A DNA stretch of 15,302 nucleotides from a bacterium. GTDB taxonomy: Bacteria > Patescibacteriota > Minisyncoccia > Minisyncoccales > PEYH01. The DNA is taken from NCBI GenBank assembly GCA_021158195.1, contig JAGGVA010000027.1:1-15302 (forward strand), given 5' to 3'. The notes under the pieces were generated by a model. The model searched no databases, was not told where the DNA came from, and saw nothing but the letters and a program-made list of their open reading frames with translations. A program made the translations under genes and the position numbers. This document shows positions 1 to 8,535 of this stretch, piece by piece (positions within the stretch are counted from its first letter, which is position 1; each line of letters starts with the position of its first letter).

Positions 1-776
1 ATTTTCTCCGGAAACTCTATGGTAATTTCTGGTTTCCCTATCCATTTATAATCGTGGGTAATTTCTCCCTTCCAATATCCTGCCCTCGTCCTATGAACCT
101 TACCTCGCATAGTGAGAATAAAGGGAGGGATTTGGGTTTTTTCTGAAAACCACACTATTCCCGTCATTCCTCCAACCGAACCCTGTGATGCGGGAGATTT
201 AAGGGAATCGGGGCAATATATCTTTATCAATAAAACACCATTATTCTCTCCCAGACTTTTGTACAAAATAAGATATGGGGCACTATATTTTGATTTACTA
301 CCATCGTAAGAGTCATATTGGAAGGTTAAAAATCCGCTTGAGGCTTTTGTCTCGTTCTCCAGCAACCATTCTGTTACATAATTACGCGCCTCCTTCACTG
401 TCATTTTCTCTATTTTGGAGATTATCTGTCCGATATCACCTGTTTGATAAAGAGCGTAAATTTCTATACCTGCTTTTATAACTTCAGATAGAACTTCTAT
501 TGGAGCCTCTCTCAAGAAATATTTAGCCATTCTCTGACGAGCTGCTGTCCGCGCTATCAGTAAAATTCCTATCCTCTCAAAATCTGTATCTCCTGAACTG
601 ACCTTGTCTACAAAGCTAATGGTCATCTGATCAGGAATAGTACCTATTATGTTTGCATCATCTCTATCCGGAAGTTGCAAGAACTCAGAAGGATCTATCT
701 CTTTCGCCTCTACTAGAAACGGCAAAAAAATGAAAAAAATCAAAAAAGATAAAAAGTAAAATCTTCTATACTGCAT
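1..776 (-). CDS. Exported protein of unknown function, 3' end cut by the window
   Basis: I do not recognise this family. The frame is open from an ATG at 776 to the left edge (258 codons) with no stop. The product begins with a classic Sec signal: a short basic start (MQYRRF), about 15 hydrophobic residues, and a likely cleavage site after VEA near residue 24, so the mature protein should act outside the membrane. Residues 25-60 are acidic (DPSEFLQLPDRDD), residues 70-140 look helical, and from about 150 onward the sequence is beta-rich with many aromatic residues, suggesting a globular extracytoplasmic domain. The start lies 4 bases after the stop of the upstream minus-strand gene, which argues for co-transcription and translational coupling; no Shine-Dalgarno is visible. 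The coding call is firm, the function unknown. Confidence 0.8.
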   Translation of the reverse strand, partial: MQYRRFYFLSFLIFFIFLPFLVEAKEIDPSEFLQLPDRDDANIIGTIPDQMTISFVDKVSSGDTDFERIGILLIARTAARQRMAKYFLREAPIEVLSEVIKAGIEIYALYQTGDIGQIISKIEKMTVKEARNYVTEWLLENETKASSGFLTFQYDSYDGSKSKYSAPYLILYKSLGENNGVLLIKIYCPDSLKSPASQGSVGGMTGIVWFSEKTQIPPFILTMRGKVHRTRAGYWKGEITHDYKWIGKPEITIEFPEK

Positions 777-780
777 ATTT

Positions 781-1386
781 TTAGAGAAAATTAATAGAAT
801 CGAGAATTTGATTATAAAAAGTTTCGCACTCAGATCTTTTTGGCAAAATCCTTGTGTCGATTATTAATAGTGTGTTTTGTTTAAAGGGAACTTTTGAGCC
901 TATTATCTTACCAACCTTCTCTGATTCTCCAATAAGCTGTAAGGAGCTAATCCCATGAATTTTTACTTTTTGATATAAAACGTATTCCGAAATTCTTTTT
1001 GGATTTTCAAGATTCGCAAGCGTGTGATTATAGGAACGCTCATCATACTCTACCCAAACGCTCACGCCACATCCCTGTTGGAGTTGAGAATTTTCAAGAA
1101 TCGCGTCCGGAGAAAGCAAATTTACTATCCACTGATCGATTCCGGTATTTACTTTCTCCACCTTCCAGCCATCTGGCACTTTTAGAGAGAAACCGGCATG
1201 CTTGTTTACCAGAAAGGTCCCTTCTTCTGTCTCTTGAAGTTCATAATATTGCGGCTCCTCGAACTTGGGACCTATTTCTACCCACTCCTCCTCAGAGGGT
1301 TCCGGAGTAAGGAGTAAATAAATAAAAAAGCCCGCAATAACAATGAGGGCTCCGATTATAAAAAACCAAAGTTTTTTCCGCCTCAT
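781..1386 (-). CDS. Membrane-anchored protein with PsbP-like N-terminal motif, function unknown
   Basis: A 201-residue protein with a basic start (MRRKK) and one hydrophobic helix at about residues 7-26, then an acidic linker (PEPSEEEW). This predicts an N-terminal anchor with the rest outside the membrane. Residues 57-76 include AGFSLKVPDGWKVE, a beta-hairpin pattern seen at the start of PsbP/PsbP-like extracytoplasmic domains; I infer a relative of that fold, without a known ligand. C106 and C187 could pair as a disulfide. The gene has a good promoter just upstream (1410-1437) and only about 17 bases of leader, with no Shine-Dalgarno. It is followed after 4 bases by another exported protein, so the two probably form a small operon. 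Confidence 0.8.
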   Translation of the reverse strand: MRRKKLWFFIIGALIVIAGFFIYLLLTPEPSEEEWVEIGPKFEEPQYYELQETEEGTFLVNKHAGFSLKVPDGWKVEKVNTGIDQWIVNLLSPDAILENSQLQQGCGVSVWVEYDERSYNHTLANLENPKRISEYVLYQKVKIHGISSLQLIGESEKVGKIIGSKVPFKQNTLLIIDTRILPKRSECETFYNQILDSINFL

Positions 1387-1409
1387 AATAAATTTTTTAA
1401 TATTATATT

Positions 1410-1437
1410 ATTATACCTGCTAAAGATAAGATAACAA
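1410..1437 (-). promoter_or_regulatory. Sigma70-type promoter for the two exported proteins
   Basis: Read on the minus strand: TTGTTA (-35, 1432-1437), a 16-base spacer, then a perfect TATAAT (-10, 1410-1415). The predicted start of transcription is near 1403, leaving only about 17 bases before the ATG at 1386. The boxes are seen directly; activity is inferred. Confidence 0.5.
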
Positions 1438-1458
1438 GGGTTTGAAGTTGTTTTCTTT

Positions 1459-1574
1459 TGGGGCCAGTCCCCAGATGAGAAAATAATCAAAATCGTGCCA
1501 TTTGCAAAAATATGGCTCGGGAAGCCTTTATTTTCAAGGGCTCAGCCACCCCCTTTTCTTGGGGACTGTCCCCA
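1459..1574. repeat. REP/MITE-like element bounded by GGGGAC-N-GTCCCC inverted repeats
   Basis: Two near-identical 13-base palindromes stand about 90 bases apart: GGGGCCAGTCCCC at 1460-1472 and GGGGACTGTCCCC at 1561-1573. They are inverted copies with one mismatch (TGGGGACTGGCCCC against TGGGGACTGTCCCC once one arm is reversed). Between them lies a G+C-richer core that can fold, including GGCTCGGGAAGCC (1514-1526). No coding frame is present. The plan resembles REP pairs or small non-autonomous elements mobilised by a Y1 (TnpA-REP) transposase elsewhere in the genome; that link is inference. It sits between clpB and the next promoter and could also act as a weak terminator for clpB. Confidence 0.45.
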
Positions 1575-1606
1575 TAATGCGAGTTGGTTTTTTTCTTTTT
1601 GTTCCC

Positions 1607-4279
1607 TTATCCTTTTGCTGGCTCTTTTAGTGTTTTCACCATTTCGCGGGGGCTTTTTATAACAATATTATCTCCTGCGGCGTCTACTGTTACTGCTTCA
1701 CCCTCTTTTACTTCTCCGCTTACAATTTTAAATGCCAGCGGGTCTAGAACTAGTTTCTGAATGGTTCTCTTTAGAGGCCTTGCTCCTAGATTTGGATCAT
1801 ACCCTTTTTTCGCAAGTAATTCTTTTGCCGCCTTTGTAACTTTTATCTTAATGCCTTTCTTCTCCAATCTTTCTGCTACTTTTCTTAATTCTAATTCAAC
1901 AATCTGGCGGATTTCTTCAGGACCAAGATAATTAAAGATAATGATTTCGTCAATTCGGTTTAAAAATTCTGGTCGGAAATGTTCTTTAAGAATTTCCATT
2001 ATTTTTTCTTTGTGATCTTCTGTGGTTTTCTCTTTCTTGGCTGAAAAGCCCAAAGGAGCCATCTTTGAGATGTATTCAGAGCCCAAATTTGAAGTCATTA
2101 TAATAATTGTGTTTTTGAAAGACACTACTCTGCCTTTGGCATCGGTGAGGCGACCATCGTCTAAAATCTGAAGTAACAAATTAAAAACTTCTGGGTGGGC
2201 TTTTTCAATTTCGTCAAATAAAATCACGCTGTATGGACGCCTGCGAATCTTTTCTGTAAGTTGCCCTCCTTCTTCATAACCAACATATCCTGGAGGTGAG
2301 CCGATAATTTTGGAAACTGAGTGTCTTTCCATATATTCTGACATATCCAGACGCACTAGGGCGTTTTCGTCGTTAAAGAGAAATTCTGCTAATGCTTTTG
2401 CCGTCTCGGTTTTTCCAACGCCGGTAGGTCCCAAAAAGATGAAAGATCCCATAGGCCTGTCCTCTTCTGAAATACCAGCCCTGCTTCTTCTAATTGCGTT
2501 TGCTATTGCCTTGATCGCTTCTCTCTGATCAACAATTCTTTTGTGAAGATATTCTTCCATACGGGCTAATTTTTGCGCCTCGCTTTCCAATAGTTTTGTT
2601 ACTGGAATACCTGTCCAGCGAGAGACAACCCGAGCAATGTCTTCTTCGGTAACTTCTTCCTTAAGAAGGCGGTGTTTCTTTCTAAATTTTTCCAGTTCTT
2701 TTTCTTTTGACTTTATCTCTTTTATCTTTTCGGGAATGATTCCATATTTAATTTCTGCTACTCTTTCCAAATTTCCCTCTCTCTGCGCCTTTTCTGCTTC
2801 AAAATTAAGTTGGTCTATTTCTTTTTCTAACTCCCTTATCCGATCAAGTAATTTTTTCTCGGTTTGCCATTTTAATTCAAGATTGTTTAGTTTCTCGTTT
2901 AGATCTGCTAAAGATCTCTCTATTACTCTTAATCGCTGCTGAACTTTTTTGCCTTTTTCTTTTTTAAGTGCCTCTTTCTCAATTTCGAGCCGCTGAATTT
3001 CTTTTCTTAGTTCTTCTATTTCAATTGGCTCTGACTCCATTTCCAGCCGCAAAGATGAGGTGGCTTCATCAATAAGATCTACTGCTTTATCGGGCAGGTG
3101 TCTGTCAGTAATATACTTTGCTGCCAACTCTGCTGCCGCTACTATTGCTGCATCAGTAATTTTTACTCCGTGATGAAGTTCGTATTTTTCTTTAATGCCT
3201 CTCAAAATGGCAATTGTATCTTCAATAGAAGGTTCGCTTACATATACCGGCATAAATCTTCGCTCAAAGGCAGGGTCTTTCTCTATATATTTTTGATATT
3301 CTTTAATAGTGGTGGCGCCTATTACCCTTATTTCTCCTCTTGCTAAAGCCGGCTTAAGCAAGTTAGAAGCATCTACTGCTCCCTCAGCAGCGCCAGCGCC
3401 GATAATGGTATGAAGTTCGTCAATAAATAATATGTATCTTCCTTTTGATTTTTCTATCTGGCGTAAAAGAGATTTAAGCCGGGCTTCAAATTCTCCTCTG
3501 TATTTTGTGCCGGCGATAAGTAAGCCTAGATCGAGGGCAATAATCTCTTTGTCTTTTAAACTCTCGGGAACATTGCCTTGCGCTATTCGCTGGGCTAACC
3601 CTTCTACAATGGCTGTTTTTCCCACGCCTGCCTCTCCTATTAATACTGGGTTATTTTTTGTTCTTCGAGAGAGAATTTGAATAACTCTTCTTATTTCGTT
3701 TTCCCGTCCAATTACTGGATCAAGTTTTCCTTCACGGGCAAGTTTTGTTAAGTTTTTACAATATTTATCAATGGCTTGCTGTTTTGCCTCAGGGTTGGGA
3801 TCAGTAATTTTTTCTCCACCCCGAATATCTTTTAGAATTTCTAAAACATTATCATAAACAAGCCCTCTGGGCTTGAAAACCTCTAAAATTCTTTTCGCTT
3901 CAGTATCTATATCTAAAAGCGCCAAAAGAAAATGTTCCACAGAGACAAACTCATCTCCCATTCCCATTGCTTCTTTTTTGGCTCTATCTAAAACTTTTGC
4001 CAGATCTTGAGTAAGGTAGAACTGGTTTTTGGGTACAAAAAGTTCGGTGCTGGTGGGAATTTTATAAAGTTCTCTTGATACTAGATTATAAATTTCTTCC
4101 GGTTCAATACCTAATTTCCTTAAAATTGTTTCAATAATTGTTCCTTGTTGCAATGATAAAGCAGCCAACAGGTGTAAGGCATCGACCTGTTGCTGTTTTC
4201 TCTGTGAGGCAATATCTTGGGCTTTCATTAATGCCTCTTGGGCTTTTTGAGTAAATTCTCCTCCTGGATTTACAAACAT
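1607..4279 (-). CDS. clpB: ClpB/Hsp104-type AAA+ disaggregase
   Basis: Cytosolic hexameric ATPase that, with DnaK, pulls polypeptides out of aggregates through a central pore. The 890-residue protein has every part in order: a double Clp N-domain (about 5-150); AAA1 with Walker A GEAGVGKT (215-222), Walker B ending in DE (287-288) and pore tyrosine Y260 in KYRGEFE; a long charged coiled-coil middle domain (about 410-540) that separates ClpB from ClpA/ClpX; AAA2 with Walker A GPTGVGKT (617-624), Walker B VILFDE (685-690) and pore loop GYVGY (664-668); and the C-terminal small domain with GARPLKR. Length is slightly above the usual 850-870. No ClpP-binding IGF loop was seen. It has a near-consensus promoter 34-62 bases upstream of the ATG, and sits just downstream of an HtrA protease, giving a protein-quality pair. 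No Shine-Dalgarno precedes the ATG. Confidence 0.96.
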   Translation of the reverse strand: MFVNPGGEFTQKAQEALMKAQDIASQRKQQQVDALHLLAALSLQQGTIIETILRKLGIEPEEIYNLVSRELYKIPTSTELFVPKNQFYLTQDLAKVLDRAKKEAMGMGDEFVSVEHFLLALLDIDTEAKRILEVFKPRGLVYDNVLEILKDIRGGEKITDPNPEAKQQAIDKYCKNLTKLAREGKLDPVIGRENEIRRVIQILSRRTKNNPVLIGEAGVGKTAIVEGLAQRIAQGNVPESLKDKEIIALDLGLLIAGTKYRGEFEARLKSLLRQIEKSKGRYILFIDELHTIIGAGAAEGAVDASNLLKPALARGEIRVIGATTIKEYQKYIEKDPAFERRFMPVYVSEPSIEDTIAILRGIKEKYELHHGVKITDAAIVAAAELAAKYITDRHLPDKAVDLIDEATSSLRLEMESEPIEIEELRKEIQRLEIEKEALKKEKGKKVQQRLRVIERSLADLNEKLNNLELKWQTEKKLLDRIRELEKEIDQLNFEAEKAQREGNLERVAEIKYGIIPEKIKEIKSKEKELEKFRKKHRLLKEEVTEEDIARVVSRWTGIPVTKLLESEAQKLARMEEYLHKRIVDQREAIKAIANAIRRSRAGISEEDRPMGSFIFLGPTGVGKTETAKALAEFLFNDENALVRLDMSEYMERHSVSKIIGSPPGYVGYEEGGQLTEKIRRRPYSVILFDEIEKAHPEVFNLLLQILDDGRLTDAKGRVVSFKNTIIIMTSNLGSEYISKMAPLGFSAKKEKTTEDHKEKIMEILKEHFRPEFLNRIDEIIIFNYLGPEEIRQIVELELRKVAERLEKKGIKIKVTKAAKELLAKKGYDPNLGARPLKRTIQKLVLDPLAFKIVSGEVKEGEAVTVDAAGDNIVIKSPREMVKTLKEPAKG

Positions 4280-4312
4280 AAAATTGTATTATTGATATTA
4301 AATTGACAATCT

Positions 4313-4341
4313 ATGATAGTACATAATTTTTAAAATGTCAA
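4313..4341 (-). promoter_or_regulatory. clpB promoter within an inverted repeat
   Basis: On the minus strand: perfect -35 TTGACA (4336-4341), 17-base spacer, -10 TATCAT (4313-4318), one base from consensus. It fills the 66-bp gap between the htrA stop and clpB. The -35 box lies inside ATTGACA (minus strand, 4336-4342), mirrored by TGTCAAT (4302-4308) near the predicted start of transcription, a 7-bp inverted repeat placed as an operator would be. It is not the CIRCE sequence. Confidence 0.6.
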
Positions 4342-4345
4342 TAAT

Positions 4346-5701
4346 TTATTCTGTTCTTTCTCCCAAAGTAACATTAACAGTGATAATACTTCCGTCCCTC
4401 CATACTTTTAATACTACGGGGTCACCTGGCTTGTATTTCTGAATAATTTTGGCAAGAGAATTGGACTGGGTAATTTTTTCTCCGTTAAACTCTAATATTA
4501 TGTCGTCTCTTTTCAAACCCACCGCGGCAGCAGGCGAGCCGGGAATTACTGCCTGTTCTGTTTTTTGCCCGTTAGAATTTCTTCCTACCCATGCTCCAAA
4601 ATCAAAAGGAAGGTCAAACTGCTCTTTCATCTCCGGAGTAATAATGGTGTAATATACGCCTAAAAATGGATATACAATTTTGCCAATTGTTCTTACCTGT
4701 TCTATCGCTCTCTTGGCTTTATTAATAGGTATAGCAAAACCAATATTTTCACCCGAATAGGCGCGGGCTACATTAATTCCTATAACCTCGCCGGCTAAAT
4801 TGAGAAGAGGACCTCCAGAATTTCCGGGGTTGATTGCCGCATCTGTTTGAATTACATCTTCTAGTGTTTCTACCATACCACCTCCCGAAGCGGTAATTGT
4901 TCTCCCCAAGCCGGAAACCACACCTACAGATACAGTGTTTTGAAATTCTCCGAGAGCATAACCTATGGCAATTACTGTCTGCCCTATCTGAATTTTAGAA
5001 GAATCACCCAATTTCAGGGTGGGGAAAGTTTTTCGCTGACTGATGGGAATACTTGATTGGTCTATCTTTAAAACTGCCAGATCATAAAAAGGATCTTTTG
5101 CTAAAATCTTTGCCGGATATTTTTTGCCATCGCTGGTGAAAATAGTGTATTCAGCATCCTGCTCGCTTACCACATGTTTGTTTGTTAAAACAAGGCCATC
5201 AGAAGAAATAATAAAGCCGGTACCTCCGCCAACTTTTTCTTTTCTGGTACCTTTTTCTCTGTACTGAGGAATTTGAATTTCAAAGGGCCAATCTGAGCCA
5301 AAGGGGTTTATAAAATATTGTTCGATTATGGGAACATCTTTGGTAATAACAATACTTACAACCGCAGGCGATGCTTTCTTAACAGCGTTTATAACTTTCT
5401 CTTCCTGAGAGGTCTGGGGAATATATTGGTTTTGAACAATCGTCTCTTTTTTAATTATTGGCGATTCAATTTTTAGATTTTTCAATAATTGATCGAGTTG
5501 ATTCTCCCAATACAATTGAACAAAGGCAAATCCTCCCAAAGCACCAAAAATTATACTTAAAAGAAGGGTAACAAGAAAAATTTTGGGAAACTGCCTTGAG
5601 GCAGGTGAGGGTTTATTAAGGCTAGAGGTTTTTGCCGGTTCATTGTTTAATAATTCGTCGTCAAAAAAATCTTTGTCAAAAAAATCTTTTTCTTCTTTCA
5701 T
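4346..5701 (-). CDS. htrA: HtrA/DegP-like membrane-anchored serine protease with PDZ domain
   Basis: Trypsin-fold protease that degrades or refolds damaged proteins outside the membrane. The 451-residue protein starts with an acidic cytoplasmic tail containing the near-repeat KDFFDKDFFDDE, then one membrane helix (about 41-63), a linker, and the protease domain. The catalytic triad is complete: H176 (TNKHVVS), D207 (YDLAVL) and S295 (NPGNSGGPL). One C-terminal PDZ domain covers about 345-450 (GSPAAAVGLKRDDIILEFNG), the plan of one-PDZ HtrA/DegS/HhoA proteins. The gene is probably transcribed from the A+T-rich gap upstream. It is followed by clpB, which has its own promoter in the 66-bp gap. 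The ATG has no Shine-Dalgarno but is the first codon of a well-formed protein. Confidence 0.95.
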   Translation of the reverse strand: MKEEKDFFDKDFFDDELLNNEPAKTSSLNKPSPASRQFPKIFLVTLLLSIIFGALGGFAFVQLYWENQLDQLLKNLKIESPIIKKETIVQNQYIPQTSQEEKVINAVKKASPAVVSIVITKDVPIIEQYFINPFGSDWPFEIQIPQYREKGTRKEKVGGGTGFIISSDGLVLTNKHVVSEQDAEYTIFTSDGKKYPAKILAKDPFYDLAVLKIDQSSIPISQRKTFPTLKLGDSSKIQIGQTVIAIGYALGEFQNTVSVGVVSGLGRTITASGGGMVETLEDVIQTDAAINPGNSGGPLLNLAGEVIGINVARAYSGENIGFAIPINKAKRAIEQVRTIGKIVYPFLGVYYTIITPEMKEQFDLPFDFGAWVGRNSNGQKTEQAVIPGSPAAAVGLKRDDIILEFNGEKITQSNSLAKIIQKYKPGDPVVLKVWRDGSIITVNVTLGERTE

Positions 5702-5733
5702 AGGTTTATTAAGATAAATGCTATATATTTATT

Positions 5734-5762
5734 ATTATAATATCACTTATGACTTTATTTTA
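5734..5762 (-). promoter_or_regulatory. Possible htrA promoter (weak)
   Basis: The 122-bp gap between the glycosyltransferase gene and htrA is very A+T-rich. On the minus strand it holds a perfect TATAAT (5734-5739) about 33 bases before the htrA ATG, but the hexamer 17 bases upstream (TAAAAT, 5757-5762) is a poor -35. In such A+T-rich DNA a TATAAT arises easily by chance. I saw no G+C-rich hairpin to end the upstream transcript. Confidence 0.25.
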
Positions 5763-5823
5763 AAAGAAGATTAATATTAAAGAAACTTTTGGAGTAATTT
5801 GATGCTTTCTTGTAATTTTTATA

Positions 5824-6528
5824 TCAATTATCTTTGTAATGATTGAATTCATATTTTACAATATCTCTTTTGAGCGGACCAAAAAGGAGCGTATAAATAC
5901 CAACAAAGATGTATTTCAAGCAAGTAATAATTACGCCATCTCTCTCAAATCTTCTCGTGCTCCCCATAATTTTTGCTGATTTTATAAATCCAAAATTACC
6001 AATTTTTTGGGCATTCTTTACATACCAATGATCCTCCCCTATTTTTATTTCTTCATCAAAGCCCTTTATTTTAAAGTGAGTTTCTCTTTTTGCTAAAATT
6101 GCCATCCATCCCAAAGGAAAAAATCTTTCTGACAACGTCGCAAAAGAATTATAAACCCAAAAAATAAATTTATAAATCGGCTTCTTGTTTAAGGGCTCCG
6201 CAGCAAAACCTGCGCAATCTAAATTTCTTGAAGAAAATTCTTCAATTGCCCTTTTTAAAAAATCTTTGGGTAAAATTACATCGGCATCTACAAATAGAAA
6301 AATTTTACCCTTTGCAATCTTTGCTCCCTCATTTCTTCCTTTTGCTGGCAAGCCTCCTTTTGTGATCTTGCATCCAAAACTTTTGGCAATTTCTATTGTT
6401 TTGTCAGATGAACCCGCATCAGCAACAATAATTTCATATTCGCCTTGAAAATCTTGATCTTGAAGACTTTTTAAAAGTTTTGGAAGGCGTTTTTCTTCGT
6501 TTAAAGTTGGAATGATAATAGAAATCAT
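5824..6528 (-). CDS. Family 2 glycosyltransferase (GT-A fold)
   Basis: Transfers a sugar from a nucleotide or lipid-linked donor to a lipid, glycan or protein; the actual donor cannot be read from sequence. The 234-residue protein opens with the GT2 signature MISIIIPTLNEEKRLPKLL, has the nucleotide-binding D37 in ADAGSSDKT, the metal-binding DxD as DAD (81-83, in FLFVDADVILP), and an ED pair (165-166, GEDHWYV) where the catalytic base is expected. A hydrophobic stretch at about 205-218 near the C-terminus suggests a membrane-associated enzyme. It is the last gene of the minus-strand sugar cluster, 56 bases after the anchored glycosidase, and stops at TGA. The gap before it shows no promoter or terminator, so it is likely co-transcribed. 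Confidence 0.9.
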   Translation of the reverse strand: MISIIIPTLNEEKRLPKLLKSLQDQDFQGEYEIIVADAGSSDKTIEIAKSFGCKITKGGLPAKGRNEGAKIAKGKIFLFVDADVILPKDFLKRAIEEFSSRNLDCAGFAAEPLNKKPIYKFIFWVYNSFATLSERFFPLGWMAILAKRETHFKIKGFDEEIKIGEDHWYVKNAQKIGNFGFIKSAKIMGSTRRFERDGVIITCLKYIFVGIYTLLFGPLKRDIVKYEFNHYKDN

Positions 6529-6584
6529 CTTTTTATCTTAATAAATTTTCCCCAATTCTCTCTGTGAGAATGGTGGTATTGTTT

Positions 6585-7589
6585 CTATTTAATCTGGCTT
6601 CTGAATAATTTCTGTGCCTCCTGCCATATTGCGGAATCTTTATGTTTTTCCTTCAGCCAATACCACCATTCTGCTCCCCAGAGGTAAAAAGTATCTTCGC
6701 CAGTATTTTTAGCAAAATTAATAACCTCTCTGAATTTTTCTAAATCCATTGTTTTTTTCTGTTCTTCTAAAGGTAAATCATACAAAAGAACCGGTCCCCA
6801 AGGCTCTGCTTGTAATTCTACACAAATAACTGGTTTTTTAAAAATTTTTTTGATAAGCCATGCTTTTTGGCCATAGTAAACTGGAGGGAAAGGATATTTA
6901 AAATATGTATGAAGTTGAGAAACCCAAACCTTTCTATAAAGAGTATGTCCTACAATATCGCCAAACTTTGCCGCCTTAAACCATAAAGGAATTTCCCCGC
7001 TCTCGCTCACTACCACTGGTCTTTTTTGAGTATCCAGCGATTTTACCACCTCTATTTCTTTTTTTAAAAGTTCTTCGTCTGGTGGGGGGCACTTACCAAA
7101 AGGAAAAAAGGGTTCGTTTTCCACTTGCCAAGCCCAAATTGTTGGATTATCTTTGTATCTTTTTACTACTTCTCCAATATATTCTAACAGGGCTTTTTTG
7201 TGTATATCTTTAGGATACAAAGCCCATTTTGGAATAAAGCACTCAGGCCAGCGTGGAACTCTTCTTCCGATAACCAATAATACTTTAGCGCCTCTTTTTT
7301 CTGCCTCCTTAATTTGCCAATCAAGATCAGAGAAATCATATACTCCTCTCTCTTTTTCAATTAAATCCCAGTAGGCAATTAATTTTAAATTTTTTGCTCC
7401 AAGATCATCTAAAATGGCAAGGTAATTTTCTTTCCAATCAAGCCCTAAATAATAAGCGTGTCTTTGAGAAAAGACCACTCCCCAGTTTATATTTTGAGCC
7501 GGCTTTTGCCAACCTATGAAGAAGAAAAAAATAACAAGAATAAAAAGAGTTCCCAAAATCGTATAAAAAATTATGAATATCTTTCTCAT
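6585..7589 (-). CDS. Membrane-anchored clan GH-A glycoside hydrolase (GH5/39/42-like)
   Basis: Retaining glycosidase of the (beta/alpha)8 barrel type, held on the outer face of the membrane. I chose the ATG at 7589 (334 residues): it overlaps the upstream stop as ATGA and begins directly with the anchor MRKIFIIFYT, whereas the longer frame needs a GTG at 7616 and adds nine unremarkable residues. One membrane helix spans about 4-25. The barrel follows, with WGVVFSQRHAYYLGL at strand 1, the acid/base E159 in WQVENEP and the probable nucleophile E258 in ICVELQAEP. These two Glu about 100 residues apart, with Asn before the first, define clan GH-A. The exact family and substrate are uncertain; a putative cellulase/endoglycanase label would be reasonable. 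It is translationally coupled to the transporter gene. Confidence 0.85.
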   Translation of the reverse strand: MRKIFIIFYTILGTLFILVIFFFFIGWQKPAQNINWGVVFSQRHAYYLGLDWKENYLAILDDLGAKNLKLIAYWDLIEKERGVYDFSDLDWQIKEAEKRGAKVLLVIGRRVPRWPECFIPKWALYPKDIHKKALLEYIGEVVKRYKDNPTIWAWQVENEPFFPFGKCPPPDEELLKKEIEVVKSLDTQKRPVVVSESGEIPLWFKAAKFGDIVGHTLYRKVWVSQLHTYFKYPFPPVYYGQKAWLIKKIFKKPVICVELQAEPWGPVLLYDLPLEEQKKTMDLEKFREVINFAKNTGEDTFYLWGAEWWYWLKEKHKDSAIWQEAQKLFRSQIK

Positions 7590-8521
7590 AAACAATAAAG
7601 AATGGTTAATCCGCACACAATAAGAATGGTTGCGATTATTTTTTGAAGAATAACTTTTTTGGAGAGGGTTTCTGACAAAATCTTTGGAAATTTTAATGAA
7701 AGAAAAGTGGTTAAAAGCAATACAAAAACATATTTTGTACCTTCTAAAGCATTAACGAAAGCAAGCATTCCTAAGGGAACTAAATAAATAGCAAGCGCTT
7801 GTAAAATGCCGGATATTGCCCCAACTGCTTGATTGGCTAGAAAAACTAAAGCAAGTTTCGGTTTTTTAAACATTGGCTGATGTGATCTTCTTTTTTTGGA
7901 AAAAATTTCCTCCTGCACTTCTTTGGAGAAAATAAGAACAAGAGCAACTAAAAATACTCCGATCCGTGTCCAGATAATGCCAGAAATAAAGGACTGGTTT
8001 AAAAATACAATTTTTATGGCTGTAAAACTAAGACCCAACAAGAAAGCAGTCCACGAGGATAAAACAAGGCTTTTTGCGGTCAAGCGTTTGTCTTTTTGTA
8101 AATTAATTAATACACTTCCCGAAATTAACAAAACAAAAGAAAGGAGATGCCAAGATGTCAACAACGGCGTTGATATCTTTGCCTGCCAGGAAAAAAGACG
8201 AACAAACCCTAAAGTAAAAAGAGGTAAAAATCCCCCTATAGCGGGAATAATTCTGGAGGCTTCAAATTGCCTTAATCCTTTAAACAAATAAATCATTCCT
8301 ATCATCCATATACTTCCAGCAAAAAGAGCAAGAAAAATTATTTGCAAAGGAGGCACCTGAAACCCAAAAGGTATTAAAACTAGTGCAAGGATTGATAAAA
8401 TGCCGACATAAAAAGCGTAAATTTTTGGTTTAGGGATAGGACCCGAAAGGAGGATTTTATCTACAACCGAGGCAACGGCTGAACAGAAATAGGAAATAAT
8501 TGTAAGAGTTAGCCAAAGCAT
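7586..8521 (-). CDS. EamA/DMT-superfamily transporter, ten membrane helices
   Basis: Inner-membrane permease of the drug/metabolite transporter superfamily, which moves small metabolites, amino acids or nucleotide- and lipid-linked sugars. The 311-residue protein has about ten hydrophobic helices arranged as two five-helix repeats, joined by a basic cytoplasmic loop at about 200-220 (KEVQEEIFSKKRRSHQP). Helix 1 (MLWLTLTIISYFCSAVASVVDK), the GSIWMIGMIYLFKGLRQFEASRIIPAIG segment and its counterpart with GMLAFVNALEGTKYVF in the second half are typical of EamA. The neighbouring glycosidases and glycosyltransferase suggest a sugar or glycolipid substrate, which is inference. The last codon runs into the glycosidase start as ATGA. 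Upstream of its ATG are the 8-bp repeats and no Shine-Dalgarno. Confidence 0.88.
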   Translation of the reverse strand: MLWLTLTIISYFCSAVASVVDKILLSGPIPKPKIYAFYVGILSILALVLIPFGFQVPPLQIIFLALFAGSIWMIGMIYLFKGLRQFEASRIIPAIGGFLPLFTLGFVRLFSWQAKISTPLLTSWHLLSFVLLISGSVLINLQKDKRLTAKSLVLSSWTAFLLGLSFTAIKIVFLNQSFISGIIWTRIGVFLVALVLIFSKEVQEEIFSKKRRSHQPMFKKPKLALVFLANQAVGAISGILQALAIYLVPLGMLAFVNALEGTKYVFVLLLTTFLSLKFPKILSETLSKKVILQKIIATILIVCGLTILYCL

Positions 8522-8535
8522 TGTACGAATGATTA

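Noticed and set aside
112..481. Two overlapping plus-strand frames at the left edge
   Set aside because: They lie opposite the open minus-strand frame of the exported protein, which has a signal peptide and a coupled start; the plus frames have neither.
7590..7616. GTG start for the anchored glycosidase at 7616
   Set aside because: It would overlap the transporter gene by 31 bases; the ATG at 7589 gives an ATGA overlap and starts right at the membrane anchor.
7896..8291. 131-codon plus-strand open frame opposite the transporter gene
   Set aside because: Shadow of the transporter frame; no start signal and no recognisable protein features.
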